Assembly (NCBI GenBank): GCA_004352715.1
Contig: SCFE01000051.1
Location: 2,135,142-2,177,339, forward strand
Length of the DNA: 42,198 nucleotides
Direction: 5' to 3'
DNA from: Hofstenia miamia
Lineage: Eukaryota > Xenacoelomorpha > Acoela
Position 1 is the stretch's first letter. Each line of letters begins with the position of its first letter. Under the pieces are notes generated by a model, which was given only the letters and a program-made list of their open reading frames with translations, was not told the origin of the DNA and did not search any database. Position numbers and translations under genes: made by a program. Shown piece after piece: positions 11,160-22,465 of the stretch.

Positions 11160-11990
11160 TTGCATTCAAATACCAGCTTTCAGCGGCATTGCCATTCTAC
11201 AAACGCTTGGTTCAGGCCATTCTTTTCTATCTGATCAGTTTGTCCTGCATTTGTATTGATAACGCGTTCACAGATTTATGATGATATCCTTCATTAGGCT
11301 TCACATGTGGCTTGATTAGCCGAATATGATGATTGTTCAAGTATCTGGTTTTGTTACCGCAACTTTGTGGGTCAATTCATAGTCACGGTACGAAATAACA
11401 TTTTCCCAGGTCGCTTTCTCTAGATGTGATTTCTGAGGTGGTGAAGCACCTAATGTAGTGGGCGAAATTTATTGTAAGTCCCTAGGTGTTCCAAATGGCG
11501 AAAAAGATTGCTTTGCAATCAAAGTAAGTTATATTAATCATTTTGTTGGTGTGACTTTGAAAAGGTTTTTTGGTTTTGTAAAAGTTTACTGTCACAGAAC
11601 GTTGCCTCTTTGTTTCTGAATCATAGAACAAAATTCAAGATGCAGTGACGATTCATTGCAACCAATTCTGTTATTTCGCGTTCCTCAAACAGTCATTTGC
11701 AACAGAGAAACGAGACTTCATTCTCAGGGCATCATTGAGATTGTGTGCAAAATTCTTGAGACTGTGAAATAAGTGAGTCAAATTCTTCGCTTCTACAGTC
11801 AATCGCTTATCAGTTTACACATAGGACAACCATCCGCGCTCTTCTGCTACATCCACTGCCTTCTTGTTTGCTGAAGTCTTGCTTATTTTTTTAAACCACT
11901 CCCATGCAAGCTTCTGCAATATGCGTTCAACGTTCTGTGTGACACTCTGCGAACGATGATCATTTTCTTTGCAAGGATTTCAACACATGT
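11160..11990 (-). pseudogene. Decayed minus-strand coding block, unknown
   Basis: The best piece is 11671-11979: about 100 codons with a single internal TAA (11815-11817). It reads SVTQNVERILQKLAWEWFKK, TSANKKAVDVAEERGWLSYV, and, after the stop, LTVEAKNLTHLFHSLKNFAH and RMKSRFSVANDCLRNAK. A further piece at about 11180-11460 reads QKSHLEKATWENVISYRDYE, then switches frame to KPHVKPNEGYHHKSVNALSI. The amphipathic composition and low stop density support former coding. The family is not recognised. The orientation matches the polymerase remnant, so one large decayed element is possible. Confidence 0.4.
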
Positions 11991-13359
11991 TTTTGGTCAT
12001 CAATGTTAGTATACAAAATATAATTAATATGTGATCAGTGTTCACAAATTAAACTTAATTCTAGCCAAAAGTAATTTAAGCACCACACAAAATCAAGTAA
12101 ATATAATTGATTGACATTTAGGCTAATAACTTATCAACAAAATTTAGTACTTCAACAAAGAGTTCGGGGTCTTGGATTGCCCCTCTTGTAATCAGTTACA
12201 TCAAATGTTTATGAAATGCATTGGTTAAAACATAGTAAGTCTTGATTGGAAAAGTCGGAGTTAAAAAAGCAATGAAATTGAAAACAATCACTGAGTCGCA
12301 TTGCGTTTACGACGTGTAATTAAACAATAAAAGGTGTGCGAATGTTATGCGAAAAAAGTTATTAGAAACAGGAATCTCCAATTGAAACTGTAAGCTTCAG
12401 AAATAAAAATTTTGTAATCATCGCATACAAATAAATTATTTTGTTTTTTTGTAAACATTCATATCTAATTTTCTTGGTGATAAGTAATATTAACCAAACC
12501 TATATAACTTTTCCAAAACGAGCATTCGTTGTGTCGTTCATTGAGAAGTGAAATGCAGAGTTTCAAGGCGGAGACTTCTTCAAACAACGACTTCTTTAAA
12601 TTGAAAAGAGTGGCTAAAATTGGTTTGTAAAAATTATATAATCGATATGAGGCAACAGTAAAAAAATACTTTTATTTTAATACAAATGATTATTCCATAA
12701 ATTTCGTGAAAAAACTCATTTCAATAAGGAACTAAGCTATATACCGAGGTGTAATGTTCCCAATTCCAAAACACGTATGTATAGAGAGGTGCTGCTTCTT
12801 GATCTTAAGCTTCAGCTGGTTAGGGACTTTTTAAATTTTTTGTTTTCCTTAAACTTTAAATGCTTAAAACTCTCAAACTATCAATATATGTCAGCAGCAC
12901 TGGATAAATAATGGTCTCCTCTTTTATTTTTATCACGTACTGCAGTCACACTTTTATACAACATTTCTAACATTATGTTCGAGCACGTTCACCAATTGTT
13001 GTGGCCACATCAGGATTTCCAAATTTAATAATATGCTTGGAGAAAACTGTTTGAAAATTAAAAAACCGATTTCTCCGCATTTTTTAAGAATTTATCCCAG
13101 CCTGTTGGCTTGCTCATGCAATAACATATTCTTGTGCCGGAAGCACATGAAATTAAGAATTTCTTTCAATGAGAAATACTATTTTTAAAAAATATTCAAT
13201 ATTTTTCCATACCTAGTGTTCAAATAATGAGGCTGAATAATGCTCACAACAAACTTGCAATTTTTTTTTCCTGAATATAAGCTATGTGAGTCCCAACCGG
13301 GTGCGCCTTGACGGGACAGCCAGTTCGCGAACTTAGTATGAAAAGAAAGAGAAGACAAT
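11991..13359. other. Stretch without a recognisable gene
   Basis: This is AT-rich sequence with no open frame of note and no clear repeat. A small GC-richer island lies at about 13290-13335. Nothing can be assigned. Confidence 0.4.
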
Positions 13360-14579
13360 TCTCCTTCTTTTTGAATCTTCAGATTTTAAATATCTCCATT
13401 CAAAGACTACTAAAATATAATATCTGCTTCATTAATTCGTGAGTTATAAGCGTTTAGAAATTATTTGGCGAAAACATCACAGATATTGAAAAAATCCCGG
13501 TACAATTAGGGTTAAGGTTAAAATAGGGGAGTCCATGAACCGCTTTCTATAACAAAGGCTGTCATCCAAAGAAGCAACATATTTCAACGATACCCCTTTT
13601 CTGACGAAAAACTTGCAATTATATTAATCCAGCGATCAAGCACGGATCAAAACCATCATCTAATAAGTTTACCGTTATCAATATACCGCAGTGTGTAGAA
13701 GCGTTCTTTGCATTGCAAAACTTAATGAAGACGCGTGTGATAGTGACAATGAGCTAAACAGGCCCCGAAACGTTGACTTTGATTCGAAATGATTTTCTAA
13801 TAGGGTAAAAAGCAATTCATTGGTATTACTTAAATTCTTGGGTCTTTATCAAATCAAGTAGTGATTAACATCAGTAACTTTTTTGAACAATCAATCTACG
13901 CTTTGTACTCGAAACCGATCCAAAATTGAGTACTACGATGTCAATCTCTAGTATGTGCCTCAAGAGCTACGTATCATTCAAAATGTTTAGTTCAACAAAT
14001 CCAGGATGTGCAGATTTAAATAGAAAATTATTTTAGAAGATCTCATCAAAATACCAAGTTTTGTAATTGCTTCCAGTTTGAGGAAATGTTGTTTAACTCA
14101 ACAATAACATTTGCACAAAGTTGGATGACTTTAAATCCATAATTGTTGTTTTCTTCATCATCATCACTAATATTACTCAGTCTCGGAAATTGTGGAACTA
14201 TTTCTACAGATGGATTGCAAAACTGTTAACGAAGGATAAATTTGCCTTAGTCAATGCGGACGCCTTGAAAAATGAACTCCAAATATTTAAACTTATAAAG
14301 CCACGTGAAATTTATATAGTACTGATTAAGTATCTTAACTACAGTGCACCTCATCCTTGTAACAATGGCCTCAGTAAACACTCATGATTTCTATTTTACA
14401 AATCCGGCGATATTCCACAAAATAGAATTTATCACTGATTATGTTAAGCTGCTTATCTCCAATAATGTTGCCTTCATACGGTTAATCATCGAGCTACAAA
14501 ATAATTCTTCAAGGAACACGTCAAAGGTGGCGGTGCCCTCCCATCGGCGCAACAGTTATATCCATATATTGATGACGTT
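13360..14579. repeat. 1,220-bp duplicated block, copy 1
   Basis: The block begins TCTCCTTCTTTTTGAATC and is repeated, identical as far as I can read, at 14581-15800 with one N between the copies. It holds two overlapping plus-strand frames. 14121-14387 has a hydrophobic start (SIIVVFFIIITNI), then RKLWNYFYRWIAKLLTKDKF. 14344-14579 has FTNPAIFHKIEFITDYVKLL. The minus strand also shows protein-like stretches (LRRWEGTATFDVFLEELF), so I cannot choose a strand. No family is recognised. Confidence 0.85.
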
Positions 14580-14580
14580 N

Positions 14581-15800
14581 TCTCCTTCTTTTTGAATCTT
14601 CAGATTTTAAATATCTCCATTCAAAGACTACTAAAATATAATATCTGCTTCATTAATTCGTGAGTTATAAGCGTTTAGAAATTATTTGGCGAAAACATCA
14701 CAGATATTGAAAAAATCCCGGTACAATTAGGGTTAAGGTTAAAATAGGGGAGTCCATGAACCGCTTTCTATAACAAAGGCTGTCATCCAAAGAAGCAACA
14801 TATTTCAACGATACCCCTTTTCTGACGAAAAACTTGCAATTATATTAATCCAGCGATCAAGCACGGATCAAAACCATCATCTAATAAGTTTACCGTTATC
14901 AATATACCGCAGTGTGTAGAAGCGTTCTTTGCATTGCAAAACTTAATGAAGACGCGTGTGATAGTGACAATGAGCTAAACAGGCCCCGAAACGTTGACTT
15001 TGATTCGAAATGATTTTCTAATAGGGTAAAAAGCAATTCATTGGTATTACTTAAATTCTTGGGTCTTTATCAAATCAAGTAGTGATTAACATCAGTAACT
15101 TTTTTGAACAATCAATCTACGCTTTGTACTCGAAACCGATCCAAAATTGAGTACTACGATGTCAATCTCTAGTATGTGCCTCAAGAGCTACGTATCATTC
15201 AAAATGTTTAGTTCAACAAATCCAGGATGTGCAGATTTAAATAGAAAATTATTTTAGAAGATCTCATCAAAATACCAAGTTTTGTAATTGCTTCCAGTTT
15301 GAGGAAATGTTGTTTAACTCAACAATAACATTTGCACAAAGTTGGATGACTTTAAATCCATAATTGTTGTTTTCTTCATCATCATCACTAATATTACTCA
15401 GTCTCGGAAATTGTGGAACTATTTCTACAGATGGATTGCAAAACTGTTAACGAAGGATAAATTTGCCTTAGTCAATGCGGACGCCTTGAAAAATGAACTC
15501 CAAATATTTAAACTTATAAAGCCACGTGAAATTTATATAGTACTGATTAAGTATCTTAACTACAGTGCACCTCATCCTTGTAACAATGGCCTCAGTAAAC
15601 ACTCATGATTTCTATTTTACAAATCCGGCGATATTCCACAAAATAGAATTTATCACTGATTATGTTAAGCTGCTTATCTCCAATAATGTTGCCTTCATAC
15701 GGTTAATCATCGAGCTACAAAATAATTCTTCAAGGAACACGTCAAAGGTGGCGGTGCCCTCCCATCGGCGCAACAGTTATATCCATATATTGATGACGTT
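14581..15800. repeat. 1,220-bp duplicated block, copy 2
   Basis: This is the partner of 13360-14579. In this copy the second frame runs on past the block into unique sequence and ends at 15855. Exact identity over 1.2 kb in a scaffold where other repeats have diverged, plus the single N at the join, points to a contig-end overlap not collapsed by the assembler. Confidence 0.85.
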
Positions 15801-16922
15801 TCTCTCGTTGAAAATCAGACATTGTTACTGGTCAGCCCATAAATATTATTTTTGACGAATCCGCTGATGATGCGGGCTACAAAATCTGCAATATCATGTT
15901 CTCTAGCCGATTTGCAATCTGATGGCGCTATTAATCTAAAGAAACGCGCAGTACAGGTCTTGTAAAAAACTTTCCACCATAAAGAAAAACAGAAAAAAAC
16001 AAACCACCGCAATAAATAACATGTGCATATTCAAATATATGCATGCAAAAAATAAGCATAGCATACAATGCAAATAAAATTTATCAACGAGGAATAGGCC
16101 GAAAACCAGCCGGCCGCCGGTATTAGGTGTCGCCGAAATGAACATGGGTCAGTGATCTATTGTTCATGACTCATGATTATCATTACCAACATTATGATAT
16201 TATGATGTTGATCTTTGTTTGCAGAAATATTATTACTGCGCAGCAAAATGCCATGCATCCCTTGAGGTATACAAGAATTTATTGCTGCATTATTTTCAAA
16301 GTGAAATTAAGTTTAACAGCAATTTGTAATTTCAGGGTCACATGATTTGACCCGTATGTCAAGCTGCGAGCTGTCGCTGGCCAACTACCGTCTCCGGCCT
16401 TGAAATTCGCGGTCTGTTCTAACTCCGTATTACCTGTATCTATTGTGATCGTCATATTTACAATCTATTTAACAGATCTGTTAACACTTTGGTTTGAAAA
16501 CTATATAACTACCCTTTTATTAATGATAATGATATAATTAAGCAAATTGTTAGCTAGTAAAGTGACACAATTAGTACTCTTCTACCATCGCCCGTTAATG
16601 TTAAACGAATGTTTTCAAAAGCATCATTTTCTCAGAAAATCGCAAAACCCATTTGAGATGAAATGGTATTCATGTGAGAATTTGGGCATTATAAAATATC
16701 ATTTTGCCTTTCTTTTCTGTTATTCAACAAAATCTAGTAATTCTGTTAAACCAATCGGTTAAATCTATTCTAGTTTCTGTTAAATGAATTTGTAAAACTT
16801 AATAACATGGTCAAAACTGATTGCAATTCTAATCGCAAAAATGGAATGTATGTATCAAAGAAAATAACTCCAAATTAACATTCAAGTAAATAAAATCTAC
16901 CCAAGTATTACAAAAATATTAC
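15801..16922. other. Stretch without a recognisable gene
   Basis: There are some plus-strand coding-like residues just after the duplicated block (SAISCSLADLQSDGAINLKK, about 15880-15940). There is a GC-rich patch at 16090-16140. I looked here for the next SETD3-like exon on the minus strand and did not find one. Confidence 0.35.
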
Positions 16923-16995
16923 CAAGATTGGAGGCTTCAGCGTACTCAGTGGTGAGAAGAATTCCGTATGGTATTGAGATGACTTCTTCATCTGC
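16923..16995 (-). CDS. SETD3: SETD3-like SET-domain methyltransferase, next exon
   Basis: This minus-strand exon of 73 nt has a pyrimidine-rich acceptor (TTTTTGTTTAG) above 16995 and a GTAATA donor below 16923. It starts in phase 0 and gives 24 codons plus one base: ADEEVISIPYGILLTTEY then AEASNL. It continues the SETD3 alignment directly from the exon at 41755-41897. The family has an acidic pair after the GFGL strand, then a hydrophobic strand ending in P, then LLMT, then an NSVLG-like end. The phase-0 junction and the continuous alignment make these adjacent exons, separated by about 24.8 kb. The next exon should begin in phase 1 at lower coordinates. I could not find it in 1-16922, so it may lie outside the window. 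Confidence 0.7.
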
Positions 16996-17106
16996 CTAAA
17001 CAAAAATTAAATTTGGGATTTGTATTATTGTTATATAATTATAGAATAATTCAGTAAAAACCACGGCGTTATTGTCGATCAACGGAATCTAGTTTATAAA
17101 CAAACT

Positions 17107-17136
17107 GTTACCATGGCAACTATACTAATGACGTCA
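17107..17136. promoter_or_regulatory. X-box (RFX-type) plus CRE upstream of SGNH-like gene 1
   Basis: GTTACCATGGCAAC (17107-17120) fits the RFX X-box consensus as a nearly perfect palindrome. Eight bases later comes TGACGTCA (17129-17136), a perfect CREB/ATF site. Further partial sites follow: TTACGTCA near 17157 and TGACGTAC near 17170. The pair is about 210 bp upstream of the ATG at 17345. The same pair at the same spacing precedes copy 2. Confidence 0.5.
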
Positions 17137-17344
17137 AATAACATGTCAAGACTTCTTACGTCATTCTGATGACGTACTGTGTTATTATTATGATTTTCAT
17201 GATTTCTAAAATATTCATTGCGCATATTATTGATTGCAAAAATGTCACTATTGATTGCAAAAATGTTATTAGACGGAAAATAGCATATTGTTATTAATAG
17301 AATCTAATTCAATTCAATGCGTTTTAAATTTTTGCATTTTAGTA

Positions 17345-17942
17345 ATGTCTACTGCTATTATTGGAACGAGTCACATTAATCGGGCCAGAGAATTCTTTGG
17401 TACCGATGTTGTGATTTTTAAGCAACCAGGAGGCAAGCTAGTGTACGACCGGTACACTTACAAAAAGACTTTTAGTGAACTCTGTGTAAGTTTTTAATTT
17501 ATCTTGAACATACATAAATGTATTTACCTAGAATTCTGTTAAAGGTTTTTCTCTGGTAGTAGTCCAGTGGGGTGGCAATGATTTGGCCACCAGCGACAAT
17601 ATTTGCCGCATAGCCTGTGCTATGTCTCGGTGTATGCTGGCATTAGAGAAAGTTAGTGCCCTGTTTTAGTTATATATATGTATTTATATTATTTTTATTA
17701 TTATTTAAATATTTCAGTCTAACAAGAAAGTTGTGTATATTGGCGACATAACGCGGCCATCCATTGCTAAGGCGTTGCCAATTTTACAAGGGTTGATTAA
17801 AAAGCACCACGTTTGCGACTTTGTTCACAGGCGGATGACAGAATTAAGGAGGGTAGATGGCAAAACCACTTGTCATTTAAAGAATCATCAAAGAATGTCT
17901 CTCGACATCAAGGTGGTCATCAGGCGCCATCTTGTAGAGTAG
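17345..17942 (+). CDS. SGNH/GDSL-hydrolase-like small protein, copy 1 (three exons)
   Basis: The exons are 17345-17483, 17545-17651 and 17718-17942, with introns of 61 and 66 bp (GT..AG), giving 156 residues. An acceptor ending in CATTTTAG just before the ATG hints at a further 5' exon. Block I is IIGTSHINRAREFF (Ser9 as the likely nucleophile), block III is VVVQWGGNDLA (Gly57, Asn58), and near the end VDGKTTCHLKNH could supply Asp129 and His135. The usual DxxH spacing is stretched, so activity is uncertain. SGNH enzymes are esterases or lipases of very varied substrate. No signal peptide is seen. The first splice site is partly ambiguous (GTGTAAG or GTAAGT donor). All three exons are open and the short introns suggest a real gene. 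Confidence 0.65.
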
Positions 17943-17960
17943 AGGGATGAAAGTCGTTGT

Positions 17961-18037
17961 AGGGGTGGACTCCCCACGTTTATAGTAGGAGTGGACTCTC
18001 CATTTTATAGTAGGGGTGGACTCCCCACGTTTATATT
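17961..18037. repeat. Tandem imperfect palindromes, three units of about 26 bp
   Basis: The unit TAGGGGTGGACTCCCCACGT is present at about 17961, 17987 and 18011; the middle one has changed bases. Each unit can pair GGGG with CCCC to form a small hairpin. The array lies directly after the stop of SGNH-like copy 1, in its presumed 3' untranslated region. Confidence 0.7.
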
Positions 18038-18355
18038 CCCCAATATTGCTTGCAATGGAGGTTAGTATGTGTGCCTTGAATTGTTTTCATGTGAGTTAGT
18101 TAGAGTGTATTCATTGCATTTCTTGTAGTTTTTAACTCACGAATATCCAATAGCGGGATGTTTGACACTGGTCAATTTGGAAAATGATTCATAATTGAAA
18201 GAAATTTCTTCTGACTGNTCACAAATCATTCTCTAACGTCACTAAATTAATGGCAAATACTTGCAAACATTGATCCATGGGTGAGTGAGCAAAAATTGAT
18301 ATCATTTTTCACAACAATTAGGTTTTGGGAATTTCCAATAAATTTCGGCGTTATT

Positions 18356-19050
18356 GTAAATCAACGGACTCTAGTTTATAAACAAACTGTTACCATGGCA
18401 ACTATTCTAATGACGTCAGAGAACATGTCAAGACTTATTACGTCATTCTGATGATTACTGTGTTAGTATTATGATTTTCATGATTTCTAAAATATTCATT
18501 GCAAAATGTCACTATTGATTACAAAAATGTCACTATTGATTGCAAAAATGTCATTATTGGACGGAAAATGGTATAGTGTTATTAATAGAATCTAATTCAA
18601 TTCAATGCGTTTTAAATTTTTGCATTTTAGTAATGACTACTGCTATTATTGGTACAAGCCACATTAATAGGGCCAGAGAATTCTTTGGAACCGATGTTGT
18701 AATTTTTAAGCAACCAGGGGGCAAGCTAGTGTACGACCGGTACACTTACAAGAAGACATTTAGTGAACTCTGTGTAAGTTTTTAATTTATCTTGAACATA
18801 CATAAAAGTATTTACCTAGAATTCCGTTAAAGGTTTTTCTCTGGTGCTAGTCCAGTGGGGTGGCAATGATTTGGCCACCAGCAACAATATTTGCCGCATA
18901 GCCTGTGCTATGTCTCGGTGTATGCTGGCATTAGAGAAAGTTAGTGCCCTGTTTTAGTTATATATATGTATTTATATATATTTAAATATTTCAGTCTAAC
19001 AAGAAAGTTGTGTATATTGGCGACATAACACGGCCATCAATTGCTAAAGC
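18356..19050 (+). repeat. Second copy of the SGNH-like gene region
   Basis: This matches 17064-17771 including promoter, introns and exons, with scattered substitutions and small indels. The intervening sequence includes the single N at 18218. The homology stops inside exon 3. Confidence 0.85.
18389..18418. promoter_or_regulatory. X-box plus CRE upstream of SGNH-like gene 2
   Basis: GTTACCATGGCAAC (18389-18402) and TGACGTCA (18411-18418), with the same 8-bp spacer length as copy 1 but a base change inside the spacer. Here a 21-bp unit (ATTGATTGCAAAAATGTCAC type) follows three times at about 18495-18562. Copy 1 has two units. Confidence 0.5.
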
Positions 19051-19054
19051 ATAA
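18633..19054 (+). pseudogene. SGNH-hydrolase-like gene, copy 2, truncated in exon 3
   Basis: Exons 18633-18771, 18833-18939 and 18995-19054, with introns of 61 and 55 bp. Exon 1 (MTTAIIGTSHINRA...) and exon 2 (VLVQWGGNDLA) keep blocks I and III. In exon 3 the frame follows SNKKVVYIGDITRPSIAKA and then meets TAA, because the sequence switches at about 19050 to unrelated DNA. The C-terminal 50 or so residues with the candidate Asp/His are missing. Substitutions relative to copy 1 are few and mostly conservative. It is either a truncated duplicate or a chimeric join next to the gap. Confidence 0.65.
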
Positions 19055-19137
19055 ATTTCAAACCTCCATCACTCACGAAAAACTCTGCCACAATTGTATT
19101 TCTGCTTTTGAAACATGCTTTCATCACAGAATTAAAG
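19041..19137 (+). pseudogene. Open coding fragment running into the gap
   Basis: In a different frame from the SGNH exon, the sequence is open up to the gap: KFQTSITHEKLCHNCISAFE then TCFHHRIK. The CHNC and HH pattern could bind a metal ion. Its continuation is hidden by the gap. Family unknown. Confidence 0.3.
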
Positions 19138-20137
19138 NNNNNNNNNNNNNNNNNNNNNNNNNNNNNNNNNNNNNNNNNNNNNNNNNNNNNNNNNNNNNNN
19201 NNNNNNNNNNNNNNNNNNNNNNNNNNNNNNNNNNNNNNNNNNNNNNNNNNNNNNNNNNNNNNNNNNNNNNNNNNNNNNNNNNNNNNNNNNNNNNNNNNNN
19301 NNNNNNNNNNNNNNNNNNNNNNNNNNNNNNNNNNNNNNNNNNNNNNNNNNNNNNNNNNNNNNNNNNNNNNNNNNNNNNNNNNNNNNNNNNNNNNNNNNNN
19401 NNNNNNNNNNNNNNNNNNNNNNNNNNNNNNNNNNNNNNNNNNNNNNNNNNNNNNNNNNNNNNNNNNNNNNNNNNNNNNNNNNNNNNNNNNNNNNNNNNNN
19501 NNNNNNNNNNNNNNNNNNNNNNNNNNNNNNNNNNNNNNNNNNNNNNNNNNNNNNNNNNNNNNNNNNNNNNNNNNNNNNNNNNNNNNNNNNNNNNNNNNNN
19601 NNNNNNNNNNNNNNNNNNNNNNNNNNNNNNNNNNNNNNNNNNNNNNNNNNNNNNNNNNNNNNNNNNNNNNNNNNNNNNNNNNNNNNNNNNNNNNNNNNNN
19701 NNNNNNNNNNNNNNNNNNNNNNNNNNNNNNNNNNNNNNNNNNNNNNNNNNNNNNNNNNNNNNNNNNNNNNNNNNNNNNNNNNNNNNNNNNNNNNNNNNNN
19801 NNNNNNNNNNNNNNNNNNNNNNNNNNNNNNNNNNNNNNNNNNNNNNNNNNNNNNNNNNNNNNNNNNNNNNNNNNNNNNNNNNNNNNNNNNNNNNNNNNNN
19901 NNNNNNNNNNNNNNNNNNNNNNNNNNNNNNNNNNNNNNNNNNNNNNNNNNNNNNNNNNNNNNNNNNNNNNNNNNNNNNNNNNNNNNNNNNNNNNNNNNNN
20001 NNNNNNNNNNNNNNNNNNNNNNNNNNNNNNNNNNNNNNNNNNNNNNNNNNNNNNNNNNNNNNNNNNNNNNNNNNNNNNNNNNNNNNNNNNNNNNNNNNNN
20101 NNNNNNNNNNNNNNNNNNNNNNNNNNNNNNNNNNNNN
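19138..20137. other. Assembly gap (1,000 N)
   Basis: A run of exactly 1,000 N, so probably a gap of unknown size. Confidence 0.99.
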
Positions 20138-20336
20138 ACAAGGAATTCCTTAAATATGGTGAAACGCATTTGCTGGTATCCAACAACATATATGAAATGA
20201 TGATTTCATATTACAAAAATCGTCACATCTTAAAAGTCCACTCGCATGAAATCAGTGCGAGAGTAAAAAGCAATTTAAAGGCACTTGCGAAGAGAAATAT
20301 TACTAAGGAGTTTTTTCATCACAAAGAAAAAGAATA
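20138..20336 (+). pseudogene. Open coding fragment leaving the gap
   Basis: The frame is open from the gap edge to TAG at 20334-20336: KEFLKYGETHLLVSNNIYEM, then KVHSHEISARVKSNLKALAK, ending HHKEKE. It is rich in Lys and His. It may belong to the same hidden gene as the fragment at 19041-19137. Just downstream (about 20355-20535) another protein-like stretch reads EGRFIPAIWRNAVVTKTAML, then stops. Not recognised. Confidence 0.35.
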
Positions 20337-22465
20337 GGTCTTTATTCATACTAAAGGGGATCATTTCAGAAGTTTGCCCACAGAGTGCAAGATATTGTGG
20401 AAATCTGAACACCAGGAAGGCAGATTTATCCCAGCAATTTGGCGGAATGCGGTTGTAACGAAAACGGCAATGTTAACAGAACGAGCGACTAAAATTGTGG
20501 GAATTTTAATAGCATTCAAGATCTGTGCCAGATGAAACTTATTTGAATACCAAAACTGTTGATCGTGCAGCAAGAGTCATTTAAAACTACTTGAAATTTG
20601 TAAATAGCATCAGTTTAATCGTACATATTTATAGGTAAATGCTGCATTCTTCTGATTCAATAAAATGCTATTTAACTGCTACTAGCCTTTTATGTGTGTT
20701 TGTATTTTGTGGATCATTCAGTACAAAACTGCTAGCAGTTTCAAAAACATGTTGGGCATGTTATAAATTGTATTATACACTAAACCGTGAGTGGTATACA
20801 AAAGTATGTAATGCTTTTTAAAGTGTTTGGATGCAATTGATAATGACACGTTGATTTGAACCCCACAAATGGGAAAACAAGGAAAACAGGTAAATTCAAA
20901 AAATAAAGGGTGAATTTACATATAATTTGATCCTATGTTATGTGCTCCTTTATATACATTATGTAGCACATATCTTTTTAGTATATTAAATTATGTTTCC
21001 CGTTGTCAGAAAATATGGGGAGAATTGCGAAATTTTATTGGTTTATATCTCCCCATCAATTTTTTCTCGACCGCCCCTGTCAGTTTCCGAAAACCTAGGT
21101 CCACTTCTTCTTTCCCTGAAATCGCAAAATTTCATCAAGATGTCGTTTTTCTTCAGTGCCAGAAATACTCGTAAGCTTTCAGTACATAGGTAAGAAAAAA
21201 TTAGCGAACTTTTTTCTTTTATGTTTCAAAATTATCTTTCAACTTTAATAAACAGAAAAATCATGTGCATTATAAGTAAGTTAATTCGTAATTTGCACTC
21301 ACTGTTTCAATTTTACTTAAGTCTAATGGTAAGCCATTGGCCGTACCTTTAGGAAGCTTTTCACCACAATCTGACTTAGTGTTAGTTATATAGTGTTTGT
21401 ATTGTATTAAGAATATATTAAGAATTATTCTAATATAAGATAACATGCCTGGTTTATTAGAAGTATATAACATTTCTATAAAAATTTTTTAGTTTCATTA
21501 CATTTCATTATTAATATTAAACTTACTTAGATGCCTATCTCATCTATTAATTCGAAATTTAAATCACTCCAAAAATGGAAGATCTATGGATGGTGTCGTG
21601 GTGTCGATGAAACTTTTTCGTACAATTTAATGTTGAAGGTATGCTGCTACTTGGGGAATTTCAAAACATTGAACAGTCAACAGTGCAGCTGGACCGTCCG
21701 AACGGACCGCTAGACATATTTAAAATTTGTTAAATATTGTTTGTGTTTAGTGAATAGAGCTTGCAAATTTCTAATATACTGAACTTAAGAATTATAATGT
21801 ATTTCATTAATAAAATATATTTCCCATTTCTTAGTCAACGAACGTCGTTTTTCAATATTAAATTAAATGACCATTTTATTACATGTGGTAATTTTTAAGT
21901 GTTTAAAAGTAACGTGGCGGTTTTCCTTTATAATACCATACCTCCCGGCGATTAGACTTACACTTCCAATAAGCAGAGGGTGATTTCTGACCTGAACAAA
22001 CAGGAATTTAAACCGACCCCAAAATGTGAAATCATGACGATGATTTTTTCAATTGTAATTTCAGGAAAATTATTTTATGGTTCTCAAGTATGTGCGATGG
22101 TTATACTGGGACATGGTGTCGGGGTTACCAGTAAAGCTTAAAATGAAAACTGTATATTGAAATGATGTCTTATCATATTTACAATGTTACACATTCTGTC
22201 TCAATGTTGTATCATAATACATTATTAAAACTTTAATGATTTCTATAAAATAAGTTCAGTTCATTTGATTTGATGACAGAACCTTTGATCATGGTATAAT
22301 TAGCGAGTACAAGTTGTGTGAGTGAATTATAATTAGTTCGTTCAATGGCCTTGCCAAATTAACGATTGCATATGTGCATGTGCAAGACAATAGGACACAA
22401 ATAACTAATTCAGGCCTGAATAATTACTTAGTTTATACAGCAAACACGATACTTCAACAGCAAAA
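20337..22465. other. Stretch without a supported gene
   Basis: It holds several AATAAA-like sites, short coding-like pieces at 20355-20535 and 21000-21190, and otherwise AT-rich sequence. The plus-strand frame at 21531-21713 (SLQKWKIYGWCRGVDETFSY) is open but unsupported. Confidence 0.35.

Noticed and set aside
19041-20337. Frames of 345 to 409 codons through the second gap
   Set aside because: They are N-filled. Only the edge fragments were kept as features.
21531-21713. 60-codon plus-strand frame
   Set aside because: No motif, splice context or neighbour supports it.
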